From Kamptonema formosum PCC 6407 (lineage in GTDB: Bacteria; Cyanobacteriota; Cyanobacteriia; Cyanobacteriales; Microcoleaceae), in NCBI RefSeq assembly GCF_000332155.1, contig NZ_KB235904.1, forward strand, positions 2,441,805 to 2,505,804: a stretch of DNA of 64,000 nt, given 5' to 3'. The position numbers and the translations under genes were made by a program. The notes under the pieces were generated by a model that was not told the origin of the DNA, did no database searches, and saw only the letters and a list, made by a program, of their open reading frames with translations. Shown one piece after another: positions 26,680 through 35,249 of this stretch. Within the stretch, counting starts at the first letter, position 1; each line of letters opens with the position of its first letter.

Positions 26680-26853
26680 CAGGGCTGTTTCATTCTCAGG
26701 TTCAATTTGCGATCGCGGTGTTTCCAAAGCCTCTCCCAGTAAGCAAAACAGGAGTTTTTAATAATTTCTGCCTTCTTACTAGGAAATATCGCCTAAAACC
26801 CTTGATTCGCAATGGCTAAAGCCATTGCAAAATTTGAGAATGAAACAGCCCTG
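26680..26853. mobile_element. MITE with 19-base terminal inverted repeats
   Basis: CAGGGCTGTTTCATTCTCA (26680-26698) is a perfect inverted copy of 26835-26853. The element is flanked by ATGGGAGAGG on the left and ATGGGAGAAG on the right, which reads as a 9-10 base target duplication. An 8-bp hairpin (GCAATGGC-TAAA-GCCATTGC) lies near the right end. It is too short to code for a transposase, so it must have been moved by one supplied in trans. It sits inside another dispersed repeat (GCGATCGCGCTTGGGATTGG type). Confidence 0.85.
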
Positions 26854-26911
26854 ATGGGAGAAGCGCGATCGCGCTTGGGAAGGAAAGAGCGATGCCTGCG
26901 GCTGTCTAAGC

Positions 26912-27436
26912 CTATGCGCTTTGAGATTTGGGGATGGGAGAGGCGCGATCGCTTAACGACTGCTGGAAATGGCCTGTCATTAAATTAATAGTAAAACTAT
27001 CTCTTTCTAGCATTTTAATTGTTAGATACTCGCCAATGGCTGACATCCTGGTTGCTTGATCTGGTAAAGCTTCACTAAATCTGATCGCTCCTTCCGGGTT
27101 GAAAATCAGCACTTCCTCTTGAGTCAGTACAGCGGTAACACTGTCTAAACTTAAGATTTGAACGATGTAGGTAGTGAATGGTAACGCTACAATAATGCGA
27201 CCATCAAGCAGATTAATAGCCGCTAACTTTTCGTCTACTCCAATCCAAAGTTCACTGCCATTTTGTGATACTTTGATGATTGGTTCAATTAGGTCACTTC
27301 TCCAACTGATGCCGTAGTATCCCAAGCTTATACCGAGGTCGATAGCTGCAAATTTGTGAGCATAATCGTGGGCAATTACCCTTCTGGGGCTATCAATTTT
27401 CTCAAATTCTGATCTGTCTATAATTTTAATTTTCAT
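26912..27436 (-). CDS. Hypothetical protein, second gene of a two-gene operon
   Basis: A 174-residue protein starting at the ATG at 27436, which overlaps the stop of the upstream gene (ATGA). Segments such as SQNGSELWIGVDEKLAAINL, RIIVALPFTTYIVQIL and VLTQEEVLIFNPEGAIRF have the rhythm of a beta-propeller or immunity-like protein, but no family is recognised. The last ~10 residues (RASPIPKSQSA) come from a dispersed repeat, so the original C-terminus may be lost. Confidence 0.55.
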   Translation of the reverse strand: MKIKIIDRSEFEKIDSPRRVIAHDYAHKFAAIDLGISLGYYGISWRSDLIEPIIKVSQNGSELWIGVDEKLAAINLLDGRIIVALPFTTYIVQILSLDSVTAVLTQEEVLIFNPEGAIRFSEALPDQATRMSAIGEYLTIKMLERDSFTINLMTGHFQQSLSDRASPIPKSQSA

Positions 27437-27834
27437 GGTGTTTCCTCTTCGTATATCATAGGGATAATAGATGTAATTTGAGGGATGGTGTCTAGGTTGC
27501 CACCGGGGTAAAAGTAGCAAACGAGAATAGCTCCTGTTGCTTCTGTACCAATTGCTTCGACTTTCCGAGTGATGTTGAGTCCATGTTTGGTGGGTTTCCT
27601 ATACTTGATGACTTCTGGAGCATTTAATCCCTCAGCAAAGATTTGTAGTAGGCGATCGCGCCCTCCGGTTGTTTCATCAATTCCTAGTCTATTTAATTCT
27701 TTCAAGTTCTGCAACGAACGCTTTGTATTTTCGGGGTCTGAGGTAACTCGACCAAAAAAAAAGTCAAATTTGCTGGCTCTAACTGTGAATCCTGTACCTT
27801 GAATCACTTTATCCATTGTGGAAAGGTTGACCAC
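27433..27834 (-). CDS. Hypothetical protein, first gene of a two-gene operon
   Basis: A 133-residue protein from a GTG at 27834; an ATG at 27816 (MDKVIQGTGFTVRASKFDFF) is an equally possible start. The segment RSLQNLKELNRLGIDETTGG then IFAEGLN, and a conserved-looking RKPTKHGLNITRKVEAIGTE, suggest a compact domain like the C-terminal toxin parts of larger proteins, but no family is recognised. It overlaps the next gene and has a palindrome with a -10-like box directly upstream. A toxin-immunity or toxin-antitoxin pair is inferred from layout only. Confidence 0.55.
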   Translation of the reverse strand: MVNLSTMDKVIQGTGFTVRASKFDFFFGRVTSDPENTKRSLQNLKELNRLGIDETTGGRDRLLQIFAEGLNAPEVIKYRKPTKHGLNITRKVEAIGTEATGAILVCYFYPGGNLDTIPQITSIIPMIYEEETP

Positions 27835-27857
27835 TCCTAAAAATATTGCACTTAATG

Positions 27858-27872
27858 TATGATGGTATCATA
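27858..27872 (-). promoter_or_regulatory. Palindromic operator-promoter
   Basis: TATGAT-GGT-ATCATA is a perfect inverted repeat containing a -10-like TATGAT on each strand, 24 bases before the GTG of the minus-strand pair. The arrangement resembles the VapB operator at 24613. Confidence 0.5.
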
Positions 27873-27875
27873 ACA

Positions 27876-27941
27876 GAACATTGGGAAATTAACTCAACTA
27901 ATTCTAATCCTCGTTTGATTTCAGCTTTTCTTAAACTATGA
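27876..27941 (+). pseudogene. DUF6883 remnant (last ~21 residues)
   Basis: The frame EHWEINSTNSNPRLISAFLK is nearly the same as the C-terminus of the complete DUF6883 protein at 21723. The rest of the gene is missing. It runs into the shortened DUF4926 gene with the same ATGA overlap as in the intact copy. Confidence 0.85.
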
Positions 27942-28072
27942 TTAAATGCTTTAAACTTTTGGATTCTGTTGCTATTCTCAAGCCTGTTTCAAATACGCGA
28001 TTAACGCTAGTGGAACCGGAATATGGATCTATTGAAATTTTAGTTCTGCACTATGAACTCGCTGTTGCTTAG
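27938..28072 (+). pseudogene. DUF4926 copy with internal in-frame deletion
   Basis: A 44-residue frame: residues 1-32 (MIKCFKLLDSVAILKPVSNT onward) and the last 12 (ILVLHYELAVA) match the 87-residue protein at 22052, with about 42 residues removed from the middle in frame. The VxVGTxVEV core is therefore gone. It could be translated but is unlikely to fold like the parent. Confidence 0.8.
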
Positions 28073-28292
28073 AAATGTATGGGAATAGAAGTTAGATAAA
28101 AGCGATCGCATCTTGTAAAAAAGAGCGATCGCGCTTGGGATTGGGGATGGGAGAGGCGCGTAGGCGTAGTCTGTCGCAGGCATCGCGACAAAATAGTAAA
28201 ATAAGCTTAACACTTGAAAAATGAAGATTAGGTTACATTAAAGTGTAACCAACAAGACTGCTTTTGCACTGTAACGCACAGAAATTAGTGCC

Positions 28293-28550
28293 ATGTCTAT
28301 TTCTAAACCTGAAAAGCCACAGTCTTTAAAACCTATTAATTCCGCCGATCTGCAAATGCGTGCGATCGCTTACAGTTTAGATACTTTAATTCCAGGGTTA
28401 TACATTTGGCTAGGTGCGATCAAAATTCGGATTGGAGGTAGTTTACCAGAAGACAGTTATCCGGGGACAATTCACAGTCCAATTGGCATTGCTTTAGTGC
28501 TCCCTGGATACCAGATTTATAGCACTTATCAAGGTAGCTATGACCCTTGA
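28293..28550 (+). CDS. Hypothetical 85-residue protein, copy B
   Basis: Twin of the protein at 25788 with about four substitutions. The upstream 110 bases, which probably hold the promoter, are also conserved between the two copies. Function unknown. Confidence 0.6.
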   Translation: MSISKPEKPQSLKPINSADLQMRAIAYSLDTLIPGLYIWLGAIKIRIGGSLPEDSYPGTIHSPIGIALVLPGYQIYSTYQGSYDP

Positions 28551-28592
28551 TAAGCATAAGCTTGATGGTATCCCTCAAATTACTGTGAAAAC
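28540..28592 (+). pseudogene. Truncated copy of the 75-residue gene
   Basis: The first 18 codons (MTLDKHKLDGIPQITVKT) match the gene at 26035, then the frame leaves homology at the junction with the DUF6745 gene's 3' end. It marks a recombination breakpoint to within a few bases. Confidence 0.8.
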
Positions 28593-28602
28593 ATCGTTTC
28601 CT

Positions 28603-29634
28603 TTAAGTTTGTACAACAAATTCCTCTGGATCGATTCCCCAATTCACCCACCGAATAGCCTCCCTAGCTGATTCTACATCAGGCGGTACGCGCAAAACGT
28701 GAATGTGTCCGGTACTAGGACAAGTCATTTTTAACAAATAAATTGCCTCAACATCGACATTATTATCTATTTTTAACAGCGTGTATTCTTGCCAAATATC
28801 TAACTCTACCGCTGCCAATTCTTGGCAAATTCTATTATAACCTATTCCTTGAATTAGCACTCGCCTAACTTCGGCGTTATCCTCTGATAATAGCCATTCT
28901 GAACGCCACTGTTGAGGGTGAACTTTTCCGTATTGTTCAGGTAATCTCACGCCGTGATAGGCGTACACGCTGAAACCATCAGCAAATTGAATTGCTGCCG
29001 ATCCTTCGGCGTGGAGTCGCTCTTGAGAGTCGAAACAGAGTATGCGGGGGCGATCGCATACATAGCAAATTTTATCATAAGGAAAAATCCAGCCACAATT
29101 CTTGACTAGGGATTGCACCACTGACCATTTTTCATCTTCGTATTTAAAGTTTAATATCGAAATACAGAAGTCGTAATAACTACATTCACGAGCCCATGAG
29201 TCAGGTTCAATAGAATAATAATAGTTACTCCCAAAAAGTGGTGTACCTAATTGCCGGGGTAGTTCGTCTACCAGTTGCCTAGAGAATCCACTTCCTAAAG
29301 CGTGATTGAATTTTTTTAAAAAATTTCTCCAGTTTATGCAATTTTGCAATTTGCCTTGTTGCTTGTATAGCTCCGTATTTAACTCGTAGAATTCCACCCT
29401 GCGCTGATACTTCAATTCACTCTCTTCATCGTTAAGAATAGCATTTAAAGGTTCATACGGACTGCTACTAAAAATAAATTCTGGAGGTTTCACGTCCAGC
29501 AAAGCATAGGCAGCTTTGACTGCATCAGCGGCTTTTTCGCGGTCAATGGGTTCAGTAGAAAGCGCAATCGCTCTCCACTTTTCCCGATAGACTGGAATCA
29601 AAGCCTCTTGCTCAGGTGTAAGCTTGTCAATCAT
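28603..29634 (-). CDS. DUF6745 family protein, copy B
   Basis: A 343-residue paralogue of the protein at 22468. Residues 1-41 and the last ~165 are almost identical to copy A, while the middle (about 45-175) shows no clear similarity (ILNDEESELKYQRRVEFYEL against SLGSLPYSLYDLIRLEVRIA). Function unknown. It lies 11 bases after a RelE-type toxin gene on the same strand, a different neighbour from copy A. Confidence 0.8.
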   Translation of the reverse strand: MIDKLTPEQEALIPVYREKWRAIALSTEPIDREKAADAVKAAYALLDVKPPEFIFSSSPYEPLNAILNDEESELKYQRRVEFYELNTELYKQQGKLQNCINWRNFLKKFNHALGSGFSRQLVDELPRQLGTPLFGSNYYYSIEPDSWARECSYYDFCISILNFKYEDEKWSVVQSLVKNCGWIFPYDKICYVCDRPRILCFDSQERLHAEGSAAIQFADGFSVYAYHGVRLPEQYGKVHPQQWRSEWLLSEDNAEVRRVLIQGIGYNRICQELAAVELDIWQEYTLLKIDNNVDVEAIYLLKMTCPSTGHIHVLRVPPDVESAREAIRWVNWGIDPEEFVVQT

Positions 29635-29645
29635 TTTTATTACCT

Positions 29646-29948
29646 TTACTCTAATTGTTCAAACAATCTCTCCAAATCTCCATAGTCATAAGGTGGGCGT
29701 TTACGGACGGCCACAATATCTATCAACTTATCTGGTTCCGTAATTGCATAAACTATCCGCCAATTATCTATACGTTGCCGCCATAGTTCCCGATCAAAAT
29801 TAGGTGTATCTAACAATTTACTGTTAGAGGGACGCGGATTTTCCCCTAACTCTCTAATGGCTTGCCTAACTCGCTGCCGTATATTGCCAGGGAGATTTTT
29901 GATTTCTTGAAATGTTTCTGGCGCGATGTAAACAGTGTAATTGCTCAC
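29646..29948 (-). CDS. RelE/ParE-family toxin
   Basis: A 100-residue protein. YTVYIAPETFQEIKNLPGNI then IRELGENPRPSNSKLLD and WRQRIDNWRIVYAITEPDKL is the common RelE-type pattern, with the basic residues of the ribonuclease site (R, R, R near positions 55-65) and a terminal acidic stretch. RelE toxins cleave mRNA in the ribosomal A site; ParE relatives act on gyrase. Subfamily cannot be fixed. It overlaps its antitoxin by four bases. Confidence 0.88.
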   Translation of the reverse strand: MSNYTVYIAPETFQEIKNLPGNIRQRVRQAIRELGENPRPSNSKLLDTPNFDRELWRQRIDNWRIVYAITEPDKLIDIVAVRKRPPYDYGDLERLFEQLE

Positions 29949-30169
29949 TCTAACTCCTGCTCTACATCATCCCATTTCAACCAGCCGGCAGACGTGCGAT
30001 CGCCCCCCGCAGCTTTCAAATTAGCAAATGCTTTCTGTGCAATTTGTGCATCTTCCAAATTCTCTAACCATTCAATCAACACATCCCAATCTTCGGCACT
30101 CAGAACAGCTAAATGCTTTCCTTTGACAGTGACAAATTGGACAGAATGTAAAACTTCCAGCCCAGTCAT
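29945..30169 (-). CDS. Antitoxin of the RelE-type module
   Basis: A 74-residue protein counted from the ATG at 30169 (MTGLEVLHSVQFVTVKGK); an upstream in-frame ATG would add 17 residues. KHLAVLSAEDWDVLIEWLEN followed by LEDAQIAQKAFANLKAAGGD is typical of antitoxins of this kind in cyanobacteria. Four-base overlap with the toxin shows the operon. Confidence 0.82.
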   Translation of the reverse strand: MTGLEVLHSVQFVTVKGKHLAVLSAEDWDVLIEWLENLEDAQIAQKAFANLKAAGGDRTSAGWLKWDDVEQELE

Positions 30170-30174
30170 GCAAA

Positions 30175-30480
30175 TCGCTCCCATACAATTTTGACTATAC
30201 TTTAGCGCAACTTTCCCCATAAACTAGAATCAGCGCATCTTCCTAAACCCGATCCTTCAAACCCGCCGTCAGTCACAATTTCCCCCAATCTAAGCTAAGC
30301 TGAGGCAGCCTTTGCCAAAAAACTAGCCCCACATCACCGATCGCCCCATTACCTCCCACACGATCGCTCACCATTAAGTTAAAAATTGAGATAGCGTGAA
30401 ATGAGGTAGCCTCTGCCTTAGCAAAAAAAGCCATTGCTTCGAGCCGACCCCTTGACATCCGGCTTAAACGATCGCTCACT
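30175..30480. repeat. topA upstream region, parent of the copy at 24350
   Basis: Non-coding DNA upstream of topA whose sequence recurs in decayed form before xisHI. It includes TTGACATCCGGCTTAAACG, which could supply a -35-like box. The topA promoter is probably in 30440-30520, but no clear -10 was identified. Confidence 0.7.
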
Positions 30481-30520
30481 AGAAATTACTAGCCTCGCCG
30501 CTATCCTTAAAAGATGTGCT

Positions 30521-33217
30521 ATGTCAACCCTCGTCATCGTCGAATCTCCTACTAAAGCCCGCACCATTCGCAACTTCCTGCCCTCTACCTACCGCGTAGA
30601 GGCATCAATGGGTCATGTGCGCGACCTCCCATCCTCCGCCGAAGAAATTCCCGAAGCCGTCAAAGGAGAAAAATGGGCGCAATTGGGCGTAAACGTGGAA
30701 GCTGACTTTGAACCGCTTTACGTTATCCCCAAAGATAAAAAGAAAATAGTTAAAGAACTCAAAGACGCACTCAAAGAAGCCGACGAACTTATTCTGGCTA
30801 CTGACGAAGACCGCGAAGGTGAAAGCATCTCCTGGCACTTGTTGCAAGTCCTCCAGCCCAAAGTCCCGATCAAACGGATGGTCTTTCACGAAATTACCCG
30901 CGAAGCCATCCGCAGCGCCTTAACTCACTGTCGCAGCATCGACGATCGCGTAGTGCAGGCCCAGGAAACGCGGCGAATTTTGGATCGGCTGGTGGGTTAC
31001 ACTGTTTCTCCTCTGTTATGGAAAAAAATCGCCAGAGGCCTATCAGCGGGGCGGGTTCAGTCAGTTGCAGTCCGGCTTTTAGTCCGCCGAGAACGCGATC
31101 GCCGCGCTTTCCGCCAAGGGAGTTACTGGGATTTAAAAGCAACTTTGACTCCGCCTAATGCCAAGAAAGGGCAAAAGGGCAGTGAATTTGATGCCAAACT
31201 CGTTACCGTCCGCAATGTGAAAGTTGCCACAGGCGCTGACTTTGATGAAAGTACGGGGCGTATTGCTGCCGGCCGCAATGTGTTGTTGCTGAATGAGGAA
31301 GAGGCTAATGCGTTGCGCGATCGCCTCCTAGATAAACCCTGGAATGTTGCCAACATCGAGGAACGGCCCGTCACCCGCAAACCCTCGCCACCCTTTACCA
31401 CCTCGACTTTGCAGCAGGAAGCTAACCGTAAACTGCGGTTGAGTGCCAGGGAAACCATGCGAGTTGCCCAAGGCTTGTACGAACGGGGTTTTATTACCTA
31501 TATGCGGACTGACTCAGTGCATTTGTCCGAACAAGCGATCGAGGCCGCCCGCAGTTGCGTTCAAGCACTCTACGGTAACGAATACCTCAGTCCCCAACCG
31601 CGTAAATACACTACCAAAAGCAAGGGCGCACAAGAAGCCCACGAAGCGATTAGACCCGCAGGTAGCACTTTCCGCACACCCCAGGAAACAGGGTTAGAAG
31701 GTCAAGATTTCCGAGTTTATGACTTAATTTGGAAACGTACAGTCGCCTCGCAAATGGCTGACTCGCGCCAAACTCACATTACCGTACAGTTGCAGGTAGA
31801 AGATGCAGGGTTTCGATCCTCCGGGAAACGCATCGACTTCCCCGGTTTCTTGCGGGCCTACGTGGAAGGTTCCGACGATCCGGATGCAGCTTTGGAAGAC
31901 CAAGAGGTAATTTTACCGCCTTTGAAAGTAGGCGATCGCCCTAATTGTACAGAATTAGAAGCGATCGGTCACGAAACTCAACCCCCCGCCAGATTTACCG
32001 AAGCTTCTTTAGTTAAAACTCTAGAAAGTGAAGGCGTTGGTCGTCCCAGTACCTACGCCAGCATCATCGGCACAATTATCGATCGCGGCTATGCCAAGTT
32101 AGTAGCAAATGCTTTAATTCCTACTTTCACCGCCTTTGCAGTCACGGCATTGTTGGAAAAACATTTTCCTGACTTGGTAGATACTAGCTTTACTTCTAAA
32201 ATGGAAGCAACACTAGATGAAATTGCCACCGGCGAAGCTCAATGGTTGCCTTACCTGCGAAAATTTTATCTAGGCGAAACTGGTCTACAAACATTAGTTA
32301 AAAGTGGCGACACTGAGATTGATGCTAAACTTGCCCGGACTGTAGAATTAGAAAATTTACCCGCCAAAGTCTGTATCGGCAAATTCGGCCCTTACATTGA
32401 GGCAGAAAGTCCCGAAGGCATGGTGACAGCTTCTATTCCTGGTGATTTAACACCAGCAGATTTAGATCCCGAACAAATTCAAAATATTCTGCGGCAAAAA
32501 ACCGAAGGCCCAGAAAAATTAGGAATGCACCCGGAGTTAGGGGAACCTATCTACATTCTTGTCGGAAATTACGGCCCTTACGTGCAGTTAGGTGTAGCAA
32601 CTGAGGAGAATAAGAAACCTAAACGGACTTCTTTACCAAAAGGGGTGACAAAGGAAAATGTCACGATAGAAATGGCCGTTGGTTTACTATCTTTGCCGCG
32701 CAATTTGGGGTTACACCCAGAAACGGGGGCAAAAATTCAGGCAAGTTTAGGGATGTATGGGCCCTATGTAGTTAGCGATCGCGGTAAGGAAGGCAAGGAA
32801 TATCGCTCTTTGAAAGCTGGCGATGATGTAATCACAATTACTCTAGAACGTGCTTTAGAGTTGTTAGCACAGCCAAAAGCTAGTCGGGGAAAAAGTAGCA
32901 AAACTGTCGAACCTTTGCGAGTTTTGGGTAATCATCCCGCCGATGGCGAACCAATCAATGTTTATGATGGACGTTACGGCCCTTATGTGAAACATGGCAA
33001 GATCAATGCTTCTTTACCGAAGGATGAACCTGTGGAGAATTTTACCCTAGAAAGAGCGCTCGACCTTTTAGCCGCTAAGGAAAGTTCCGGGACAACCTCT
33101 ACTAGCAAGTCGAAGAAGTCAACTAAGACAACTACGGCCGCTAAGTCCTCAACTGCGGCTAAGACAACTACTAAGAAAGCGACAACTACAACGGCGACGA
33201 AGAAGAAAGCTAAGTAA
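30521..33217 (+). CDS. topA: DNA topoisomerase I
   Basis: An 898-residue type IA topoisomerase that relaxes negative supercoils. The start is the ATG at 30521 ([16 protein letters not shown]), the normal TopA N-terminus. The TOPRIM domain shows E9 and the DEDREGE acidic triad. Catalytic Y327 lies in [10 protein letters not shown]. The C-terminal half carries about four repeats of the GxYGPYV kind ([32 protein letters not shown]), as in other cyanobacterial TopA, and ends in a lysine- and threonine-rich basic tail of ~40 residues that probably binds DNA. A terminator follows at once. Confidence 0.97.
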   Translation: MSTLVIVESPTKARTIRNFLPSTYRVEASMGHVRDLPSSAEEIPEAVKGEKWAQLGVNVEADFEPLYVIPKDKKKIVKELKDALKEADELILATDEDREGESISWHLLQVLQPKVPIKRMVFHEITREAIRSALTHCRSIDDRVVQAQETRRILDRLVGYTVSPLLWKKIARGLSAGRVQSVAVRLLVRRERDRRAFRQGSYWDLKATLTPPNAKKGQKGSEFDAKLVTVRNVKVATGADFDESTGRIAAGRNVLLLNEEEANALRDRLLDKPWNVANIEERPVTRKPSPPFTTSTLQQEANRKLRLSARETMRVAQGLYERGFITYMRTDSVHLSEQAIEAARSCVQALYGNEYLSPQPRKYTTKSKGAQEAHEAIRPAGSTFRTPQETGLEGQDFRVYDLIWKRTVASQMADSRQTHITVQLQVEDAGFRSSGKRIDFPGFLRAYVEGSDDPDAALEDQEVILPPLKVGDRPNCTELEAIGHETQPPARFTEASLVKTLESEGVGRPSTYASIIGTIIDRGYAKLVANALIPTFTAFAVTALLEKHFPDLVDTSFTSKMEATLDEIATGEAQWLPYLRKFYLGETGLQTLVKSGDTEIDAKLARTVELENLPAKVCIGKFGPYIEAESPEGMVTASIPGDLTPADLDPEQIQNILRQKTEGPEKLGMHPELGEPIYILVGNYGPYVQLGVATEENKKPKRTSLPKGVTKENVTIEMAVGLLSLPRNLGLHPETGAKIQASLGMYGPYVVSDRGKEGKEYRSLKAGDDVITITLERALELLAQPKASRGKSSKTVEPLRVLGNHPADGEPINVYDGRYGPYVKHGKINASLPKDEPVENFTLERALDLLAAKESSGTTSTSKSKKSTKTTTAAKSSTAAKTTTKKATTTTATKKKAK

Positions 33218-33223
33218 GTTATT

Positions 33224-33256
33224 AACCTGGTTTCTTTCAAGGAACCAGGTTATTTT
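33224..33256 (+). terminator. Hairpin terminator after topA
   Basis: AACCTGGTTTC pairs with GGAACCAGGTT to form an 11-bp stem, followed by ATTTT. It starts 7 bases after the topA stop codon. Confidence 0.8.
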
Positions 33257-33366
33257 ACAGTACAAATAAAGAGCGATCGCTCTTACCCAACTACTTGAAT
33301 TATTTTACTAGACAGGCTAGAATTTAGAGATATATCTGTCTACAAGAACTAAAGAGGCAAAAACCA

Positions 33367-33597
33367 ATGACAAGACAAGCAACGACAAACACCAGTGAAA
33401 GCCGTCCCATAAGTGAGATAGTTGCTGAAATTGCCAAAAGAGAGCTAGCTCAACTTAATCCAGATTACCGAGTAGCTTTCCATGAGGTCGGTGCAGCCGC
33501 AGAAACAGAGAAATCTCTTAGATTCGAGGAGCTTTCTGCGGAAGAGCAAGATGCTATTCGCAATGCTCTAGTTAGGGCGGGTGGTGTCAGTGCATAA
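33367..33597 (+). CDS. Small acidic protein upstream of RelE-type gene, probable antitoxin
   Basis: A 76-residue protein with two helical segments (ISEIVAEIAKRELAQLNP and FEELSAEEQDAIRNALVRA). Family not recognised. AAGAGG lies 10 bases before the start. It precedes a RelE/ParE-type protein by 84 bases on the same strand, so an antitoxin role is likely from position alone. Confidence 0.6.
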   Translation: MTRQATTNTSESRPISEIVAEIAKRELAQLNPDYRVAFHEVGAAAETEKSLRFEELSAEEQDAIRNALVRAGGVSA

Positions 33598-33681
33598 TGT
33601 ATGAATAATTATCTCAACCAACTAAGATAGAACAATCTCTTCCTTGCTCCAACATCAGACTAACTAGAAGTAATATAAAGG

Positions 33682-33942
33682 ATGCCCTATAGAATTGAAG
33701 CTTTCCCCGTATCAGAAAAACTGGAATACCTAGAACAAAATGATAACGAGATTTATCAACTGATCTGGGCTGAACTGAACAGAATATCACTATACGTAGA
33801 AAATTTTAGAACTGGCAGCCCAGAAATACTTAGAGTTTTCGCTGTAGGAAAGTATAGAGTTATTTATGCTGTAGATCATAAATACACGCTGCTTATAGTT
33901 TTGGAACTTTTAGAGATGCCACCTCCATCACCTCTGGGCTAA
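33682..33942 (+). CDS. RelE/ParE-type toxin-like protein
   Basis: An 86-residue protein. YQLIWAELNRISLYVENFRT then EILRVFAVGKYRVIYAVDHK has the RelE/ParE strand-helix order with the RVxxVGKYRVIY core. An AAAGG run lies immediately at the ATG, closer than usual, so translation may be weak. It overlaps, tail to tail, a gene fragment on the other strand. Confidence 0.7.
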   Translation: MPYRIEAFPVSEKLEYLEQNDNEIYQLIWAELNRISLYVENFRTGSPEILRVFAVGKYRVIYAVDHKYTLLIVLELLEMPPPSPLG

Positions 33943-34148
33943 TATTGTTTGAGTTGTGCTACAGCAGTTTCTAATTCTTCTGATTCATAACGCCCTGACT
34001 CTACCTCTAATGCAGCCCCATCGATTGCATCTGGATAAGCTTCTTCTAAGGCAAGGCGTAACTCTTGAGGTATCAAGTAATAACCACCTGCTTTACGTCG
34101 CTTATTCTTGCTCTGAATTTGGCGTGATGAATTGCGAATTGAAATATC
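33939..34148 (-). pseudogene. Fragment of an acidic small protein, start missing
   Basis: An open frame without a start codon reads SKNKRRKAGGYYLIPQELRL, then ALEEAYPDAIDGAALEVESG and RYESEELETAVAQLKQY. The composition is clearly protein-like, yet the frame begins at a stop and has no ATG or GTG before the conserved-looking part. Probably the C-terminal part of a lost gene, perhaps an antitoxin. Family not recognised. Confidence 0.5.
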
Positions 34149-34298
34149 TCAAGAGCGAGTTGTACGATTTTCTACCTGCTGTATTATTAGCAGTATATCA
34201 CAATTGGTATTAATTCAAAAGCAGAAAGCGAAAGAGAATAATTTATCTTTCCCTTCCGCTTTTTGATTAAATTAAATAACCATTACAGACTGTCTGTT

Positions 34299-34730
34299 TT
34301 ATTGAGGCTGACCTGGCTTATTCCCCTGACGAGAAGAGCGCATTTCCTGAAGTTTTTGCTTTTGCTCAGCAGTCAGAATCGCATCCATCTGACTCTTTGT
34401 ATTTTCCCGAATCGCTTTGAGTTGCGCTTTTTGAGCTTCACTCAAATTCAGGTTAGGCTTTTGTCGTTGTTGCCGAGCTGTACGCAGTTGTTCTTTTTGC
34501 TCTGGAGTGAAAATAGCATCCATTTGTTGGCGGCTAGATTCTCGAATTTGCTTCATTTGTGCCTTTTGAGCATCAGTCAAATTCAGTTGATTAGATTTCG
34601 CTCTCGCTCCACCTGCTCTACCTGGTTGAGCATCAGTAGCAACGGCATTATTGGTAAATGCAGGAATTACAGGAGCAGCAGCAATAATTAAGGCAATTAC
34701 TCCGGGCAGAAATAACAAATGTTTCTTCAT
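34299..34730 (-). CDS. Secreted Spy/CpxP-like periplasmic protein
   Basis: A 143-residue protein with a signal peptide (MKKHLLFLPGVIALIIAAAP). The mature part holds two copies of the motif LT(S)xAQKAQ(M/L)K then IRExxxxQMDAI and E-QK-QL, the LTxxQ pattern of Spy/CpxP proteins, which bind unfolded proteins or metals in the periplasm. The two halves look like an internal duplication. Role in cyanobacteria unknown. Confidence 0.8.
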   Translation of the reverse strand: MKKHLLFLPGVIALIIAAAPVIPAFTNNAVATDAQPGRAGGARAKSNQLNLTDAQKAQMKQIRESSRQQMDAIFTPEQKEQLRTARQQRQKPNLNLSEAQKAQLKAIRENTKSQMDAILTAEQKQKLQEMRSSRQGNKPGQPQ

Positions 34731-34938
34731 TTTGATCGCTGTGATAAAATTTAAGTGGTTGGTGTAAACCAGCCTGTTTGCTTGTTGTATTCTTTTAGAC
34801 AGGGTGAGGTTGGGGAAAGGTTCACTGTTCGGAAAAATTTGTTTTTTCTGTGACTTGAAAGATAGATCACCATTGACCTTGAGTGCGAAACCCGATTAAT
34901 AATGGCAGGCTTTATTAAGTAGGACTTAAGCTTGGCTT
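34731..34938. other. Spacer upstream of the CpxP-like gene
   Basis: No gene seen. It presumably holds the promoter of the minus-strand CpxP-like gene. Beyond the repeat at 34939, a further AT-rich stretch (35010-35249) precedes the next gene. Confidence 0.4.
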
Positions 34939-35006
34939 CAGAAACCGGGTTTTTGAGATCGTATGTGGGTAAGGGCGAAGTATTTTCGTAAAAAAACCCG
35001 GTTTAT
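34939..35006. repeat. GAAACCGGGTTTTT palindromic repeat
   Basis: CAGAAACCGGGTTTTTGAGA at the left; AAAAAAACCCGGTTTA at the right, with GAAGTATTTTCGTA between. The same unit occurs reversed at 41685-41752 and in altered form at 39710-39775. Confidence 0.8.
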
Positions 35007-35249
35007 GAGGTTGGGTGCGTAAGCCCTGTTAAGCCTACTGAGTGTATGCTGGCTTTTCAGGAAGATTCCCAGGAATGCACGCAATTAAATTAATGCAATC
35101 AATCTAAAGGCAGATATTTATAGTATTTTATAAATCTAATTAGAGTACCCTAAACTACAACCAACGATAGTTTATTCCTCATTTTGTTTAAGCTAGTCTT
35201 GAAATATAAAGCAAAGATTTTTTTTGAATAAATACTCAGGAGTAACCTC

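Larger units (their letters stand above)
28135..28592. repeat. Segmental duplicate, copy B of about 455 bases
   Basis: Same unit as 25630-26085. It ends abruptly at about 28592, where the DNA switches to the 3' end of the second DUF6745 gene. Confidence 0.88.

Noticed and set aside
26506..26727. 73-codon frame overlapping the start of the DUF433 gene
   Set aside because: It reads through the left end of a MITE and the repeat beside it; no protein-like pattern.
33956..34213. 85-codon plus-strand frame
   Set aside because: It is antisense to the acidic protein fragment, which has far better protein-like composition.
34263..34691. 142-codon plus-strand frame full of Leu and Ser
   Set aside because: It is antisense to the CpxP-like gene with signal peptide and repeated LTxxQ motifs; the odd composition is the mirror of that gene.
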